Below are positions 13,296 to 26,151 of a stretch of DNA of 64,000 bases, one piece after another. Position 1 is the stretch's first letter. The number at the start of each line of letters is the position of its first letter. The DNA lies in the NCBI GenBank assembly GCA_000320545.1, contig ADNK01000029.1, forward strand, positions 1 through 64,000. The letters are read 5' to 3'. Source of the DNA: Bigelowiella natans CCMP2755 (lineage: Eukaryota > Cercozoa > Chlorarachniophyceae). The position numbers were made by a program, and so were the translations under genes. Under the pieces are notes generated by a model. It was not told the DNA's origin, ran no database searches, and saw only the letters and a program-made list of their open reading frames with translations.

Positions 13296-13358
13296 ATGAA
13301 GCAGCTGTACATCGCATACCTTCTCTTCTGCATCATCTTAGAAGTCTCCCGCGCACAG
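13296..13358 (+). other. Signal peptide of the LRR protein
   Basis: The first 21 codons encode a Lys after the initiator Met, a hydrophobic core (AYLLFCIILEV) and a small-residue cleavage context (SRA then Q). This predicts entry into the secretory pathway with the LRRs outside the cell or in a lumen. The mature N-terminus is Cys-rich. Confidence 0.7.
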
Positions 13359-13578
13359 TGTCCATACAATGCGAACATTTCCACCATATGTGCCAAGGAG
13401 GCTGCATGTCTGGATAAGCTGAAAGCTTCGAACCCACTCGTCCTTCAAAGCTGGCAAGGATGTCCATGCTCAGGGTAAAACAGCCTTCAAAAAGAGACAT
13501 AAAGAAGAAGACGACGACGAATAAGAAGGAGAGAGTCAGGCAACAAGGGTTGAGGGATCGAAGAGAGAAAAGAGAATG

Positions 13579-13614
<36 letters not shown>

Positions 13615-14759
13615 GGAGGGGGGGGGGGGTGCATAAATAAGTATGCAACGAAAAGATGGGCGCAACGAGACATTCTTCCAAAGATTAAACGGAAATCTTA
13701 TGATCTGTATGCTCTCGAATAAATCAGGAACAGTACGCAATCCTCATGGCTTGGCGTAGAGTGCATGGATTATGGTGGCTGCTGGCACGTATCTAACCTG
13801 TCCCTCGTGGGGCTGAAGCTCGAGGGGACTCTTCCTGGTTGCGTCTTCAACGGGAGTCTGGGCGGACTAAAAGCCTTAAATCTAAGAAACAACAGTATCT
13901 CGGGCACACTTCCTACAGAGATCGACTCCAATTCTTATCTCCGACAGATGCAGGCGGGAATTAATCGTATCTCAGGCTGGCTGCCTCACGGGTTCTTGGA
14001 CAATGGGATTCTCCTGAGCCTCCGGCTCCAGAATAACTCTATAAGCGGATCCCTGCCCTCCCAGGTCATTAATGCTCTCCCACCATTTGAACCCTTCATC
14101 ATATATCGTACAAGAGACAGAAACAACGATCCACCTGGTGGTAGAGAATATTCACGTGCCCCCCCCTTCCTTCTCCTTCACTCCTTCTGTCCTGGCCATA
14201 GGCAAACAACTGCTCAATAAGTCATTTGGAACTAAGCGGAAATCGGCTGAGCGGAAGGGTTCCAGGTTGGCTGTTTACAAAGGTGAATAATTCTATCGCC
14301 CTCTCCAGGAATAACTTTTCCGGCGAGCTGCCCTTCAGTGACCAGTCCGAGGCTATCAACACTACCACCCTGTCGCATATTCTGCTTATTCACAATATGC
14401 TAAGTGGCACGCTACCGCCCTGGATCGCGACAGGTTCTCATTGTTTCAATTTCAAAAAGAGAGGAGGAGGGGCAACAATGTCAAGGAAGTCTCGTGAAGA
14501 TTTTCCAGTAGTAGTAGCAAAGGGTGTTTAATCGTGCGTGCAATCAGCTCCTGTACGCTCATCGATCGGCCACTGTCCGTCGCATGTACATATACATTTA
14601 GGCTCTGTGGAGAAACTCCTTCTCGAAAACAATAGTTTCTCTGGATATATGCCTAGTTTTGGTGGCAATCTGGAGATGCTCGAGTAATCATCATGTTGCC
14701 GTCGTTGTACTGCTACTACTAACTACTACTACTACTACTACTACTATTACTACTACATC

Positions 14760-14793
<34 letters not shown>

Positions 14794-14984
14794 AGTGGTG
14801 GTGGTAGTAGAGTATCAGTAGTAATAACAGTATCCTTTTATTTCCATGGGGTAGATCTCTCCTCTCTACCTGGTCTTCTGATTTCTCCTGCTCGATCAAC
14901 ACTGTTTTCGTGCTTTCATGAGAAAGAACTCTACGCATAAAATCCATCCCAAACGCGCAGCATACACATAACGAAGGGGGGGGG

Positions 14985-15031
<47 letters not shown>

Positions 15032-15918
15032 TGTATGGATACTCGCATATGATATTCAAATGTCACGTTAATGAGCTGTAATTTCAGTCTCTCCCAAAAC
15101 GTCTTGAGCGGATATATTCCAGAGAGCCTATGTAAGCCGAGATGAGAGAGGGGAAAAAAGGGGGGGGGAGTGAATCTAAGGATGGCAGATGGATGCATAC
15201 GCACACACAAACACACACACCCACACACCCACACACAGTGCTTTTGGGTGTGCCTAGCATGACACACAAATAATATATACGAATACCATGCCGCACACAT
15301 TTCACCAGTGCTTTCTTGTTATTTGCAACAACAACAATAACAACAACAACATCTCAACTGGGGGTAGGTGGTTCGAGCTTGATCAAATCGCTTCGCTTCA
15401 GCAAAAACAGAGTCTCTGGCACTCTGCCGCCTTGTCTCCTCCAGGTTCATCATATATGTGTTATTTGTTGATAGGTGTGTAGCATGATGCAGCTGTTCCG
15501 TGTGCCAGCCTGCTCTGATATTTTCTTCTATCCTCTCCCCCAAACGCACAGAATGTATCGTCGCTGCAGGGCCCATACAACAAAATCAGTGGGTATTTCC
15601 CGTCGTCTTCTTCGTTGAATGTGGAGCAAGCTGCGAGGAACCTGCAGCAGGTTGCTGCCTCCACTTAAATTTCTTCATTTTTCCATCCAACACGTATTGA
15701 TTGATTTGATGGCCGTCACACTCCTCAATCAACAACACACATCCCATGTAAACTTCAACAACCAAGAGCCGCTTGCGCGTATTTCCGTTCTGATTCGCTA
15801 TGGCGACGTTAGTTGTGTGTGAATGTATGTTTTCCTTTGTCCTCCTCCTCGTCCTCCTCCTTCTTCCTTCACCGCCCTTTCTTGACTGATTGCTGCCGGA
15901 CAAACCGACCGATTGGTG

Positions 15919-15949
<31 letters not shown>

Positions 15950-16268
15950 GTTGTTAGGTTACTATGAATGATAACAAGATATCCGGAACGGTACCTTTGT
16001 GGATCAACCGCCTAAGCAATCTCAACTACTTGAAATCCGATAACAACAAGCTCTCAGGGTTGTTGCCTATTTGCCACCCAGTGCCTTTTGCTTCGACTCG
16101 CGACCGATTCTTACCCCACTTTCGCTGCGCGTCGTCGTCTATTGGATTTATTCTTGTTCTCCTCCTCCTCGCACGGTGGGGTCTTTGTTTGTCATCAGGA
16201 CATTGTCCCAGGATATTTGCCGCCCTGGACTCACGAGGCTGCTGGCCTTCTCCGGCAACTATCTCAGC

Positions 16269-16303
<35 letters not shown>

Positions 16304-17114
16304 TCTTCTTTCAACCTTATCATCCTTGTGAGATCCAAAATGAATGATTCCCCCCCCCCCCCCCCCCAAAGCGCGCTCCTCTAGTTCAAAACGTTTTCTT
16401 GGGGCGAGGGCATAAAGAGAAAGGAGAATGGGGAAAGACAAAAGGGCACGCGTGTTTGAGTTTTTGGTGCGTGCGTGTGCGTTCTTTTAGGATATCTTCC
16501 CGAGTGCCCTGGCGTGTTTTTACAGTACAGCCTTTACAACAATCGATTCTCTGGTAAGACAACACCATTCCTCTGTCGCGCTAGCATCTACTGTCTGAAA
16601 GAGCAAGAATTTGGCTGCTCACGTCGCCGTTGCCGTCGCCGTCGTTGGTTTTGTTATTGTGATTGCCATTATGTATGTTACTATTTCCGCGCAGGATATA
16701 TCCCTCCTGGTCTCAGCACCGTTACAAGCCTTTTAGTCGTTGCAATCAACAACAATCGCATATCAGGCAATAAATAACAGACATATCAATGAAGATGAAG
16801 AGGGTGGCATCACGTATTATTAATATAAAATAATGAGAGATAGGGGAGGACAACCGTGAGTGGCGTGAAATAACACGAGGGAGAGAGGAGGAGGAGGAGA
16901 GACGCAACGATTTGCTTTCGCACATTCATTCCCTGTGCAAAAAAATAGTGATGATGATATTATCAATTTTTCCAAATCATCGTCTCTGAACACTGTATTG
17001 ATGTGTAGCCTCCCCCCCCCTCCTCTGTTGTACTCAGGAACGCTTCCAAACCTTGTTTCTCCTATCCTCAATACGCTCTCGGTAGGAATAGAAGAAGAGA
17101 AAACAGTAGACGAG

Positions 17115-17161
<47 letters not shown>

Positions 17162-17297
17162 TATGCTCTGCACCATACTAACGTATACATTGTTTGATTC
17201 TCCTTTGAATTGTTTTTGTAGATCTTTTCCAATGAAATTTCTGGTACAATACCGAATGACCTGCTCGCAAAAAGGTTATCGATTTACTAAACTCTGA

Positions 17298-17352
<55 letters not shown>

Positions 17353-17899
17353 CTATTATGTTATATTATATGATGTAATATAATGCACATGTGCTAATCG
17401 GATATTCAAAAGATATTTGGAGCGAGTAGGAGCGCATGCGAACGCTCTTGTCGGTACATTTCCGGAAATACTTGGGCCCCGAATCGGGGTACTTCAATCA
17501 TTACGTGTGAACAGTAATCGTAGTAGTTTCTGTGTCTATATCTGTGTATGTGTGTGTGTGTGCGTGTGTGTGTGTGTGTGTATGTGGTCCTTTCTTTCAT
17601 ATCTATATGTACTTATTGTCTTCTGTATATTTGTAACATGAATGCATATTACTATACACGGCACTCAGGTTATTTCACTCGCGAACAACTCTCTGTCTGG
17701 CGAACTCCCTCAGTCAATATGCAGCGCATGTAAGAGGCTCTACGGGATGCTGCTGGAAAACAACAATGTGATAATAATAAAAATAAAAAATAAAAAAAAA
17801 AGTAATAATAATCCTTACATGACGCACGACGTCAATGTTCGCTCCAGATCTTGGCTCCTTGCCTTTGCACTTCCAAACACTCTCATAATCGATTCAGAA

Positions 17900-17942
<43 letters not shown>

Positions 17943-17951
17943 TCTGTCTCC

Positions 17952-17989
<38 letters not shown>

Positions 17990-18343
17990 AAAGGTGAGGG
18001 GCAATCTCGGCGGCTTTCGAAATTGCTCCCAATTGGAGTTTCTGCAGGTCCTGAGCTAGTTAGCAGCGCATAGCTTCTCTTCCCTCCTCAGCGTCCTTTG
18101 CCCCCCCTCTCCCCCCCTCGTTACAAATACCTGAGCAAGCGAGCATGAGGCTTACGCGTGCCGTAGGATTTGAGGATGATAATGATTATGATGAAAGGTT
18201 TCAAACAATAAGCTCACGGGCACTATCGGAGGATGGATTTCCCAGATGCCGAAGGTAAATTTGCTATCAATCCTTCATTGTTATATGCATATAAAAGCAC
18301 GTACACACTCACACACTCACACTCACACTCACACGCACGCATG

Positions 18344-18386
<43 letters not shown>

Positions 18387-20196
18387 TGTATGTATAATGC
18401 ACACATATCATGAGTAATCGTCGTGATTTGCTTCTGGCAGTTGCTGAAGCTATTTGTCGATCGAAATGATATATCGGGCACTGTGCCTCAAGGTATTATC
18501 AAGCTCAAGTGAATATATATATATATATATATACATATATAAAATAAATAAATATATATATATATATATAGATATAGATATATAGATGGGTGCGTGTGTG
18601 TGTGCGTGTGTATGTAGTTGTTCGTGTTTATATGTTAAAATTTAGGGGGAACAGGTGTGCGTGTTCCTCTGTGTGCGCGTGCAAGGGGATGCAGATGAGT
18701 GTTGCTCTGCTTGCATTTCTCACTCTGATACTTCCATCAGGGATCTCACAGCTGGCAAATCTTCACGACGTGCTGTTGTTTGATAACAAGTAACGATTTG
18801 CCCAATACAAAAAGAACGCACACACATTCACACTCACACTCACTCACTCACGCACTCACGCACTGACTCACTCACACACAAACAAACAAATATTGCATCA
18901 TGCGAAAGGTTTGAGGGCACGCTGCCGGAGATGCAGTCTCGGCTCGAAACTCTCAGCGTTCATAATGTAAGTAGCGGCAGCAGCAGGAAGATCGTCGTTG
19001 TGTGCCGTGTAGTAGTAGTTGCACACCGCAACACCCAGTGAAACACGTGCAGGCAGTACACCTCTGTGTGTGAGTGTGTGTGAGTGTGTGCGGGTATGTG
19101 CGAGTGTGTGCTTCGAAACACCATATAATACAACAACCCCCCCCCCCCCCTCCCATTTATCTCTCTTCTATCATTCTTCCTCAATGCAGAACCTCATATC
19201 TGGAACGCTGCCTACATCTTACTACAAGATGAAGGTGAAGATGGTGATGGTGATGATAATGACGATGACGACGACAACGACGACGACGACGACGCCTTTG
19301 ATTATCGTTCCGCTGTTATATCTATCTGCTGTTTACTCCTCGTTCTCCTTAGCACGTTTTGGAAGGCAAAGCTTACAAACCAAAAGACAGACATATTTAT
19401 ATATATATTATATATATATATTTATATATAAGGGAAACCACCACTATCCACCACTATTAAGCGTGCCTTCTTCCTTCTTCCCCACATAATAGAGCCTGGA
19501 GATCTTGACGATCCACTCGAACCTCATTTCGGGTTCTGTCGCGTCAATTGGGTACGCAATACAGCTATTTGTGTGTGTTAGTATGTATTGTATGTGTTGT
19601 GTGTGTTGTGTGTGTTGTGTGTGCGTGTGTGTGTGGCAAACCCTGAGCCAGCGTCCTTTGTGTGCGATTGGTCCTCTTCTTCTTACTCTTCTCCTCCTCC
19701 TTCTTCTTCTTCTTCTTCCAGGTCATCGAAACTGAGGCACGTTCACATGCACAACAACAAAATCAGCTGCCGGGTAGTAACTTCCACACGCACGCACTGT
19801 GTGTCTTTATGTTGTGAGTATTACACACTCGACGTACGACGTAATAATGCGTTCGGCTTGTCAGCTAAAATGCGCTGACGACGCTCCACGCTACTTCCTA
19901 CCTCTTCCTCTTCTTCTTCTTCTTCTTCTTCATCATCATCATCATCATCCTATTACTGCTGCTGCTACAAATATAATGTTTGGTGTGCAATAAAAGGTAC
20001 CGGGTATGGGCTTGCACAATGCCTCGACAAAGGGCACCATTCTAATGGGTAAGCAGTACTATATCTTGGTAGTAGCTGTCATCACCGTTGTTGTTGTCCT
20101 CGCCGCTCTCTCAATAATAATAATAATAATAATAATAATAATTATATTTACAATAATAATAAACTGCAGCATTATCATCATCATCATTGCGAGTTG

Positions 20197-20236
<40 letters not shown>

Positions 20237-20961
20237 TCTTCTTGTTCTTCTTCTTCTTCTCCTTCTCCTTCTTCTTCTTCTTTAGGAAATCGTATGGAAG
20301 CGCAAAATCGGGACGAGGTTCCTCAGTGGGTTTTCTCATCGACGAGTCAGTCAGTCAGTCAGTCAGTCAGTAGTGTGTATGTGTGTGTGTGTGTGTGTTG
20401 ATCATGAACGTACATGACGGCTAATGATGATGTTTCGAAAACAACTTTAGGAGATAACGAATTACTCTACACCAGTGGGGACGACTTCATGGTGATCATG
20501 ATCATATTCGGGTATCGCTGCCGTCTTCTCCTTAATCCACAGTTGTTGGAGTGGATTCTTACATGAAATGTTTGATGATTGCCTGCTTGTGTGTGTATGT
20601 GTATATGTGTGTGTGTATGTGTGTGTGTGCTCTCAGGACAACTGGTTTCGTATTTATCGTTTTTCTGGTTGCAGTTGTATATATCTTTGACACGAAAGAG
20701 GTGGTAGTAGTCGTAGTAATAAATAATGAAAATAATACATGCCAAGACATCAACACACACACACACACACACACACACAGTTGCTGTATCTATTTATATG
20801 TCACTCAGGTGCCCCTCGCTCTCAATTCCCTTCTGCAGGAGATTGGTGAAGAGGTGAGGAAAGTGGGGGATGGAGGGGAGGAGTGGGCACCCTAACGAAG
20901 AGATCCAGATTGTCTTCTCGTCATTTTATCTCCGACCCACACGCAAACACGCACACGTACG

Positions 20962-20993
<32 letters not shown>

Positions 20994-21190
20994 TACTACA
21001 TATGAATACATCAACGAAAAGAAATCATAAATCCTCCTCCTCCTCCTCCTCCTCCTCACCACCACCACTTGATCGCAGTCTGGATTCAATATCAATACAA
21101 CGAACTATTTCTCGTTGCACCGGAAGATCATCTTTGCCTGGTAGTGTGATGGTGGCTTTCGCTAACCCCCTTTATATTTATTGAAATAGC

Positions 21191-21233
<43 letters not shown>

Positions 21234-22547
21234 CATTTTATAAATGTGCATTATTACTTCAATACAAACATATCAGCTCAACAATCTCACTGGTGTTCGT
21301 CCCGAGCCTGATGTCGGTTTATGCCACGCACTCGAGCTTCTACGATTGCCTGGATCAGTTGGTGAGGAGGAAGAGGAGGAGGAGAAAAAGAAGAAGAAGA
21401 AGAAGATGATGATGATGATGAAAAAACAACGAGAAGATGATGATGTGTTAATCCACTCGCTGCCGCAAACGTTAAACTTAAAGGTGATATTAAGTGCTGC
21501 ATACTTCAAGGATCCAGACCTAGAGGTTAGTAGTACAGTGTCCGTATCAACAATTACAAATCATCGATATTTTACTCCATCTCGTGATCTTCTTCTTCTT
21601 CATCATGATGTATCTGCTCGATGTCCTGGATGCTTTGCCGATTAGGCTGTTGTGGTGGCTCTCCTCTTACTTTACACGGGTATCAATCAGTAGCAATACT
21701 AGTAGTAGCACAATAAATTCATACATTTATACTTACCAAAACGTACAAGTAAATATATCGTGGATTTACATGTGTAATATTTCTTCAAAATACCTGAAGT
21801 TACACACGCGCCCGCACACGTGCGTGTGTTGCTCACTCCTCGCCCCGTGAATAATATCCCCAATATTCAGTGGTCGCCACCGTCTGGGTCCTGGCGATCC
21901 AGAACGCCCTCGCACGCGTTCACCAAGAGACAAAGCTGCTGTACAAGAGGCGAATAGAAATCATCTCAAACCGTACAAAACCCCTCTTCACGGAGAGTAC
22001 CGGTGCGGCGACTAGGGATAGGCACGCGCACACACACACGCGCGCGTACACGTGCAAAACCTGATTGATATCTTTCTCTCTGCTCAGAAAACAAGGCGAT
22101 GCAGCCCTCGTTCCCACGATTCTCTGTCGGGGTGCAAGCCGTTGCAGTTGCGGACGTTCAGGTGAATGCCCGTGTATCCAGGAGCCCTGGAGGAAAGCGA
22201 AAAGAAGAAGAGGAGGGGGTGATAACGATGAGTGTCAACCCTATGCATCCCCAGGCTGCTCAAGCAGTAGATGGGGGAAGGAGATCGGGGTGTGACAGGA
22301 AGCTGCACGGAAACGAAGAAGAAGAAGAAGAAGAAGAAGAGAACGGCAACCCAGAAAGTCCTCCTTCAAATGCAGCACATAATGGGAATGGGAAAGCGTT
22401 GGCAGCTAGTGACAAGCCAGGAGTAGGAAATAAGCAGGGGGGGGCGGATAATGACAACAACGGCTCCGCAAAGAAAGTGCATTGCAAGCATTTCCTCAGG
22501 AAAACTGCCTTCTGGTACCGAGAACTCTCTTTCTCTCTATCTCTTTC

Positions 22548-22585
<38 letters not shown>

Positions 22586-22949
22586 CCCGGCTTTCTTCAT
22601 TGTTGCGAGTAGTGAGGGTTTTCTGAGCGGCGTTTTGTTTGCTTGTGTGCATGCACACTATGCGCTATCCATCTCCGCTCGATCGATCGGTCGCTCCCAG
22701 GGCGTTCACGGTATCGCTGTGGATGATTCCATGTTTCGTCCTCTCCATCCCCACGATTTCCTACGTCGCGGCAAGATCCCTCCCTTCAAACAACACATTT
22801 GGTGCGAGTGTCAATTCAGATTGGTACTGAGCTAACCGTAGTATTATAGTAGCAGAAGAAGCTGCAGTAGTAGTAGCAGCAGCGGCGATGGTATAGTGCC
22901 TTTCCTCCCTCGCCTACTTCTCCACGATTTACCCTTCTTTATATATATT

Positions 22950-23004
<55 letters not shown>

Positions 23005-23997
23005 TTATATTAATTTGTGGTCGGCGCACTGACAGCAGAGTTGAGTTATTGATTAAATACGAACAAAAAGGGCGATGCTGGGTTTTGCCACTCTGAGCGT
23101 CATCGTAAACTTGCTTCTCGCACCGAGGGCGGCGAGGATTACCGCGCGCTTTGTTGGTAAGAAGCGACTGATAGATATCCCTCTCTCTTCTTTTCTTCCG
23201 ATCGACATAAAATAATCGAGAGGCCATGGGCTGCTCTCTACCGATAGATGAGCTTGTGGAAGCTGGTAATAAATATGATGGTGCTCTCTTACTTACATCT
23301 CTGTGCGGTCGTGTCGTCGATTATAGGGGCGCCAACGCAAAGCTCGAGATTATTGCTGATATTGCAAGTAAGATGAGTAATAGGAGGAAGAAGAGGAGTA
23401 GCAGCAGCAAGAGAAAGAGAATGGGGGAGAACTGCCATGTGCATGTGCTTTGCTTCTAAATAAATACTAGGGAGAGCAACTTGAATCCCCCGAGAGCAGT
23501 AGATCTCATCCTCCTCAATATCCGTATAATCATCTTCGCAACAACAACAACAACAACAACGACAACATCAACATCGTCACCATCGTATCAGGCGTTCCAG
23601 ACTATCGTCCCTCTGATAGTCATGATCATACTAGATCAGGTAGTTCCTGCACCCACACACGCACGCACACATACTCACACTAAAAAAAAAATCGGTAATG
23701 CTCGGTTTGAGCTCTTGTGCCTGTCTTCTTCGGCGTCATCGTCACCGTCACTTGCTGCTACTCAGGGCTGCCTGCAGATGTACCTTAAGTTCTGGCGAAC
23801 TTGCGAAGATAAGGACTCTTTTTTGATCCAAAGACGGTGCTCTCCTCACACCTTTACCATGCTCCACACAATGCAACATCGCGCAACAGCATATGACGTA
23901 CATGCTGCAAAGATAGCGTGATTTCGTGCTGATTTTTTGAGTCTTTGGCGGCGGAAAGGCCCTCGTTGTCGTTGTTGCTGTTGTTATCGTTGTTGTT

Positions 23998-24029
<32 letters not shown>

Positions 24030-24192
24030 CTTGGCTGTGGTCGTTTTCGAAACACGTTCCTATGTTTCCAGGGAGAATCTGGACTTGCTAAAGGCCCGCG
24101 TTGCCGCACCCGATAACATAGACTTAGGATCGTTCTACACCACGTAGTCGCAGCTTTTATTCAAAAACCTTTTCCGATAACAAGAAGAAAAT

Positions 24193-24235
<43 letters not shown>

Positions 24236-24510
24236 AAAAATAAAGGAAGACTGCTTGCTTCGATCTGAAAACGAATATACTTCCGTGCATAACGCATGAA
24301 TATGCAAAAGGTATCTGACAACGGCGAGCGTGTGCAGCCCATCGTTCAGGTATGGGTTTTGCTCTCGCCGAGCAGTCGATGTCCTCGGGACATTTTATGC
24401 GTATAAATGGGTCTGCAAGGTCTTCGCACAGAGTATTGGCAGCCTCTATTTCTCGCTGGTGATCGATCCAACATCGACTTTACACATCTACCTTCAAATA
24501 TAATACACAC

Positions 24511-24550
<40 letters not shown>

Positions 24551-24604
24551 TACTTATTTAGCTATTCTTTACTATCGGACTATATTCCGAAAGACGCACA
24601 GATG

Positions 24605-24642
<38 letters not shown>

Positions 24643-25065
24643 CGGTTTTACGCGAAGATGTCTCCAGTAACCTCGGCAAGAATGCAAACTACTGAACTCC
24701 ATCGCTCTATAGACGAACATGCATGTTCCCTACCAAACAGTCAGAAGAGGAGGAGGAGGATGATGATACACTGTTGATATATATGTACTTCCCCCTCTTC
24801 CTCAGATGGTGGGGCCAATCTCGCACTACTTTTTCCAATGGTCGATGCATAGGACTGTGGACTTTGACGTCTTCTACGCGGACGTTGTCGGATCGTTGGT
24901 GGAAATAGTAAGCGCCGTCACACTGACTCTTGTTACCCGTAAAATAAAAAGATTTTGCTTGGGATTTTCAGTGAGCAGTATGTCGTTTGTGCGTATTGTG
25001 CTTATTGCGCAGGTGTCGCTTGGGCCGTTCGTGCCGATTATCTTTCTCTTTGGTCAAAACAACAA

Positions 25066-25103
<38 letters not shown>

Positions 25104-26151
25104 GTGTGCACATTATATTTACACATATATGACGATCTTTGCCTATCTCCGGATACAAAGGAACGCTTTCCCTGGCCATGGAGTACATCACACAGTAATA
25201 GACATTCTCTCTCTCTCTATTTACCCCCCCCCCCCCCTACACGCCCCCTCCCTCCTTGATTTCCATCATACCCCGTCCTCACCCTCAAACGCACGGCAGC
25301 AACTCATATTAGAAATTCTCGAGGATTCATTGTCCATTCCTTACGATTCCTTCCGTCGGCAGGTACTTAATTTTCAAGATCGGGATATATTCAAACGTGA
25401 TGAAGAAGAAGAAGAAGAGCTCAGCAAAGGACGATAGGAAGGACGACAGCAGCGGCGCGCACTCAGAGGACACCGCGATCGAGAACTTCGTTCGGCTTCC
25501 AAAGTTCCAGGTGATGAGTAATGTGCTCTGCTCCGTCCTCATGATCATCAACGACGTCCGTGTACTAACACTCTGCTGCTGCAGATCCACATGGGAACGA
25601 TGCTCTTTTGCGTGTTGGCGATACTGTTCTGGTTTGAAAACGGCTTACAAGGCCGTTTCGCGCTCTTGTACACCATCGTCGTCATCACTCTCGCGGGGCT
25701 CGTTGCCGCTGTCTCAATCAACGCGTACGTGCATCAGAGCGAATCGAATACGCACATGCGCAAACTCCTCAAAACACTTAAGGATAGAACGTGTTGCTAC
25801 GTCTGGGGTCGTCCGCCGTGCAATAACTAATGAAGCTCTTTCTCATCAGATGGATAGCTTGTTGCGGGTGCCATCGATCTATGGACGATGACAAGAACGG
25901 GGAAGAAGAATTGGATGCTTGCGACGATAACGACGAGATTGAGGTTTAAATCACACCCTCCTCTAGCGAAAGACTTAATCTGTGAATTTGATCTTATAAG
26001 TAAATACCTGCACGCTCACTCATATTTATTTTCAAAAACATTACCACAGATGGACGACGTAGTATATGATAGAACCGATGGTCTGCGAGAGTTGACCCCT
26101 CGTCCTATCTCAGAAGATAGCCGTAGACCGATCAATCGCGTTCTAATTTAA
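13296..26151 (+). CDS. LRR ectodomain fused to a polytopic membrane domain (receptor-like)
   Basis: The gene starts with a signal peptide (MKQLYIAYLLFCIILEVSRA) and an LRR N-terminal cap (WLGVEC). LRR exons are: 13296-13474, 13728-14064, 14202-14433, 14602-14683, 15088-15131, 15368-15444, 15570-15650, 15958-16080, 16212-16269, 16491-16553, 16695-16766, 17038-17081, 17222-17274, 17413-17506, 17669-~17768, 17994-18047, 18198-18254, 18441-18492, 18741-18789, 18909-18966, 19190-19234, 19493-19551, 19722-19773 and 19997-20048. They carry plant-type repeats with N-x-I-SG-x-P cores. Hydrophobic exons follow, for example 21646-21679 joined to 21871 (VVVALLLLYTGVVATVWVLA), about 22700 (SLWMIPCFVLSIPTISYVAA), 23075, 23590, 24360 and 25000, and 25585-25790 with two helices. 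A long Glu/Gly/Asn-rich loop is encoded at about 22089-22520. An acidic tail is encoded by 25850-25943 and 26050-26151. The join near 17.8-18.0 kb and several membrane exons are not resolved, and two genes are possible. I do not recognise the membrane domain. Confidence 0.75.
14998..15026. repeat. (GA)n microsatellite in an LRR-gene intron
   Basis: This is one of many runs inside introns of this gene. Others are (CTA)n 15920-15949, (GT)n 16268-16302, (GA)n 17117-17158, (CT)n/(TA)n 17292-17349, (TA)n 17906-17939 and 18346-18383, and (CT)n 20199-20234. Further runs are (CA)n 20752-20779, (GA)n 21193-21228, (TA)n/(GT)n 22934-23002, (GTT)n 23990-24030, (GA)n 24196-24232 and (TA)n 24518-24549. Almost every intron longer than 150 nt holds at least one. 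Confidence 0.9.
15958..16766 (+). other. Consecutive single-LRR exons with phase-1 boundaries
   Basis: Exons 16212-16269, 16491-16553 and 16695-16766 are 58, 63 and 72 nt, and each encodes about one LRR unit. Each ends with the first base of the Gly codon in the ...SG core, and the next exon starts with the other two bases (GYLP, GYIP). 16491-16553 and 16695-16766 therefore have phase 1 at both ends. The intron after 16766 starts with GC. Confidence 0.7.
20339..20373 (+). repeat. Tetranucleotide (GTCA)n run
   Basis: About seven copies of GTCA follow a probable coding segment (VPQWVFSS) near the end of the LRR region. Each copy contains a GTCAGT sequence that resembles a 5' splice site, so the exact exon end here is ambiguous. 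Confidence 0.7.

Noticed and set aside
20339-20373. (GTCA)n as a CRISPR-like or iteron array
   Set aside because: Units are contiguous 4-mers without spacers in a eukaryotic intron context; it is a microsatellite.
23765-23830. RGS domain in the LRR membrane gene (LKFWRTCED)
   Set aside because: Only one short motif resembles RGS; the neighbouring exons are hydrophobic and do not continue the RGS fold.
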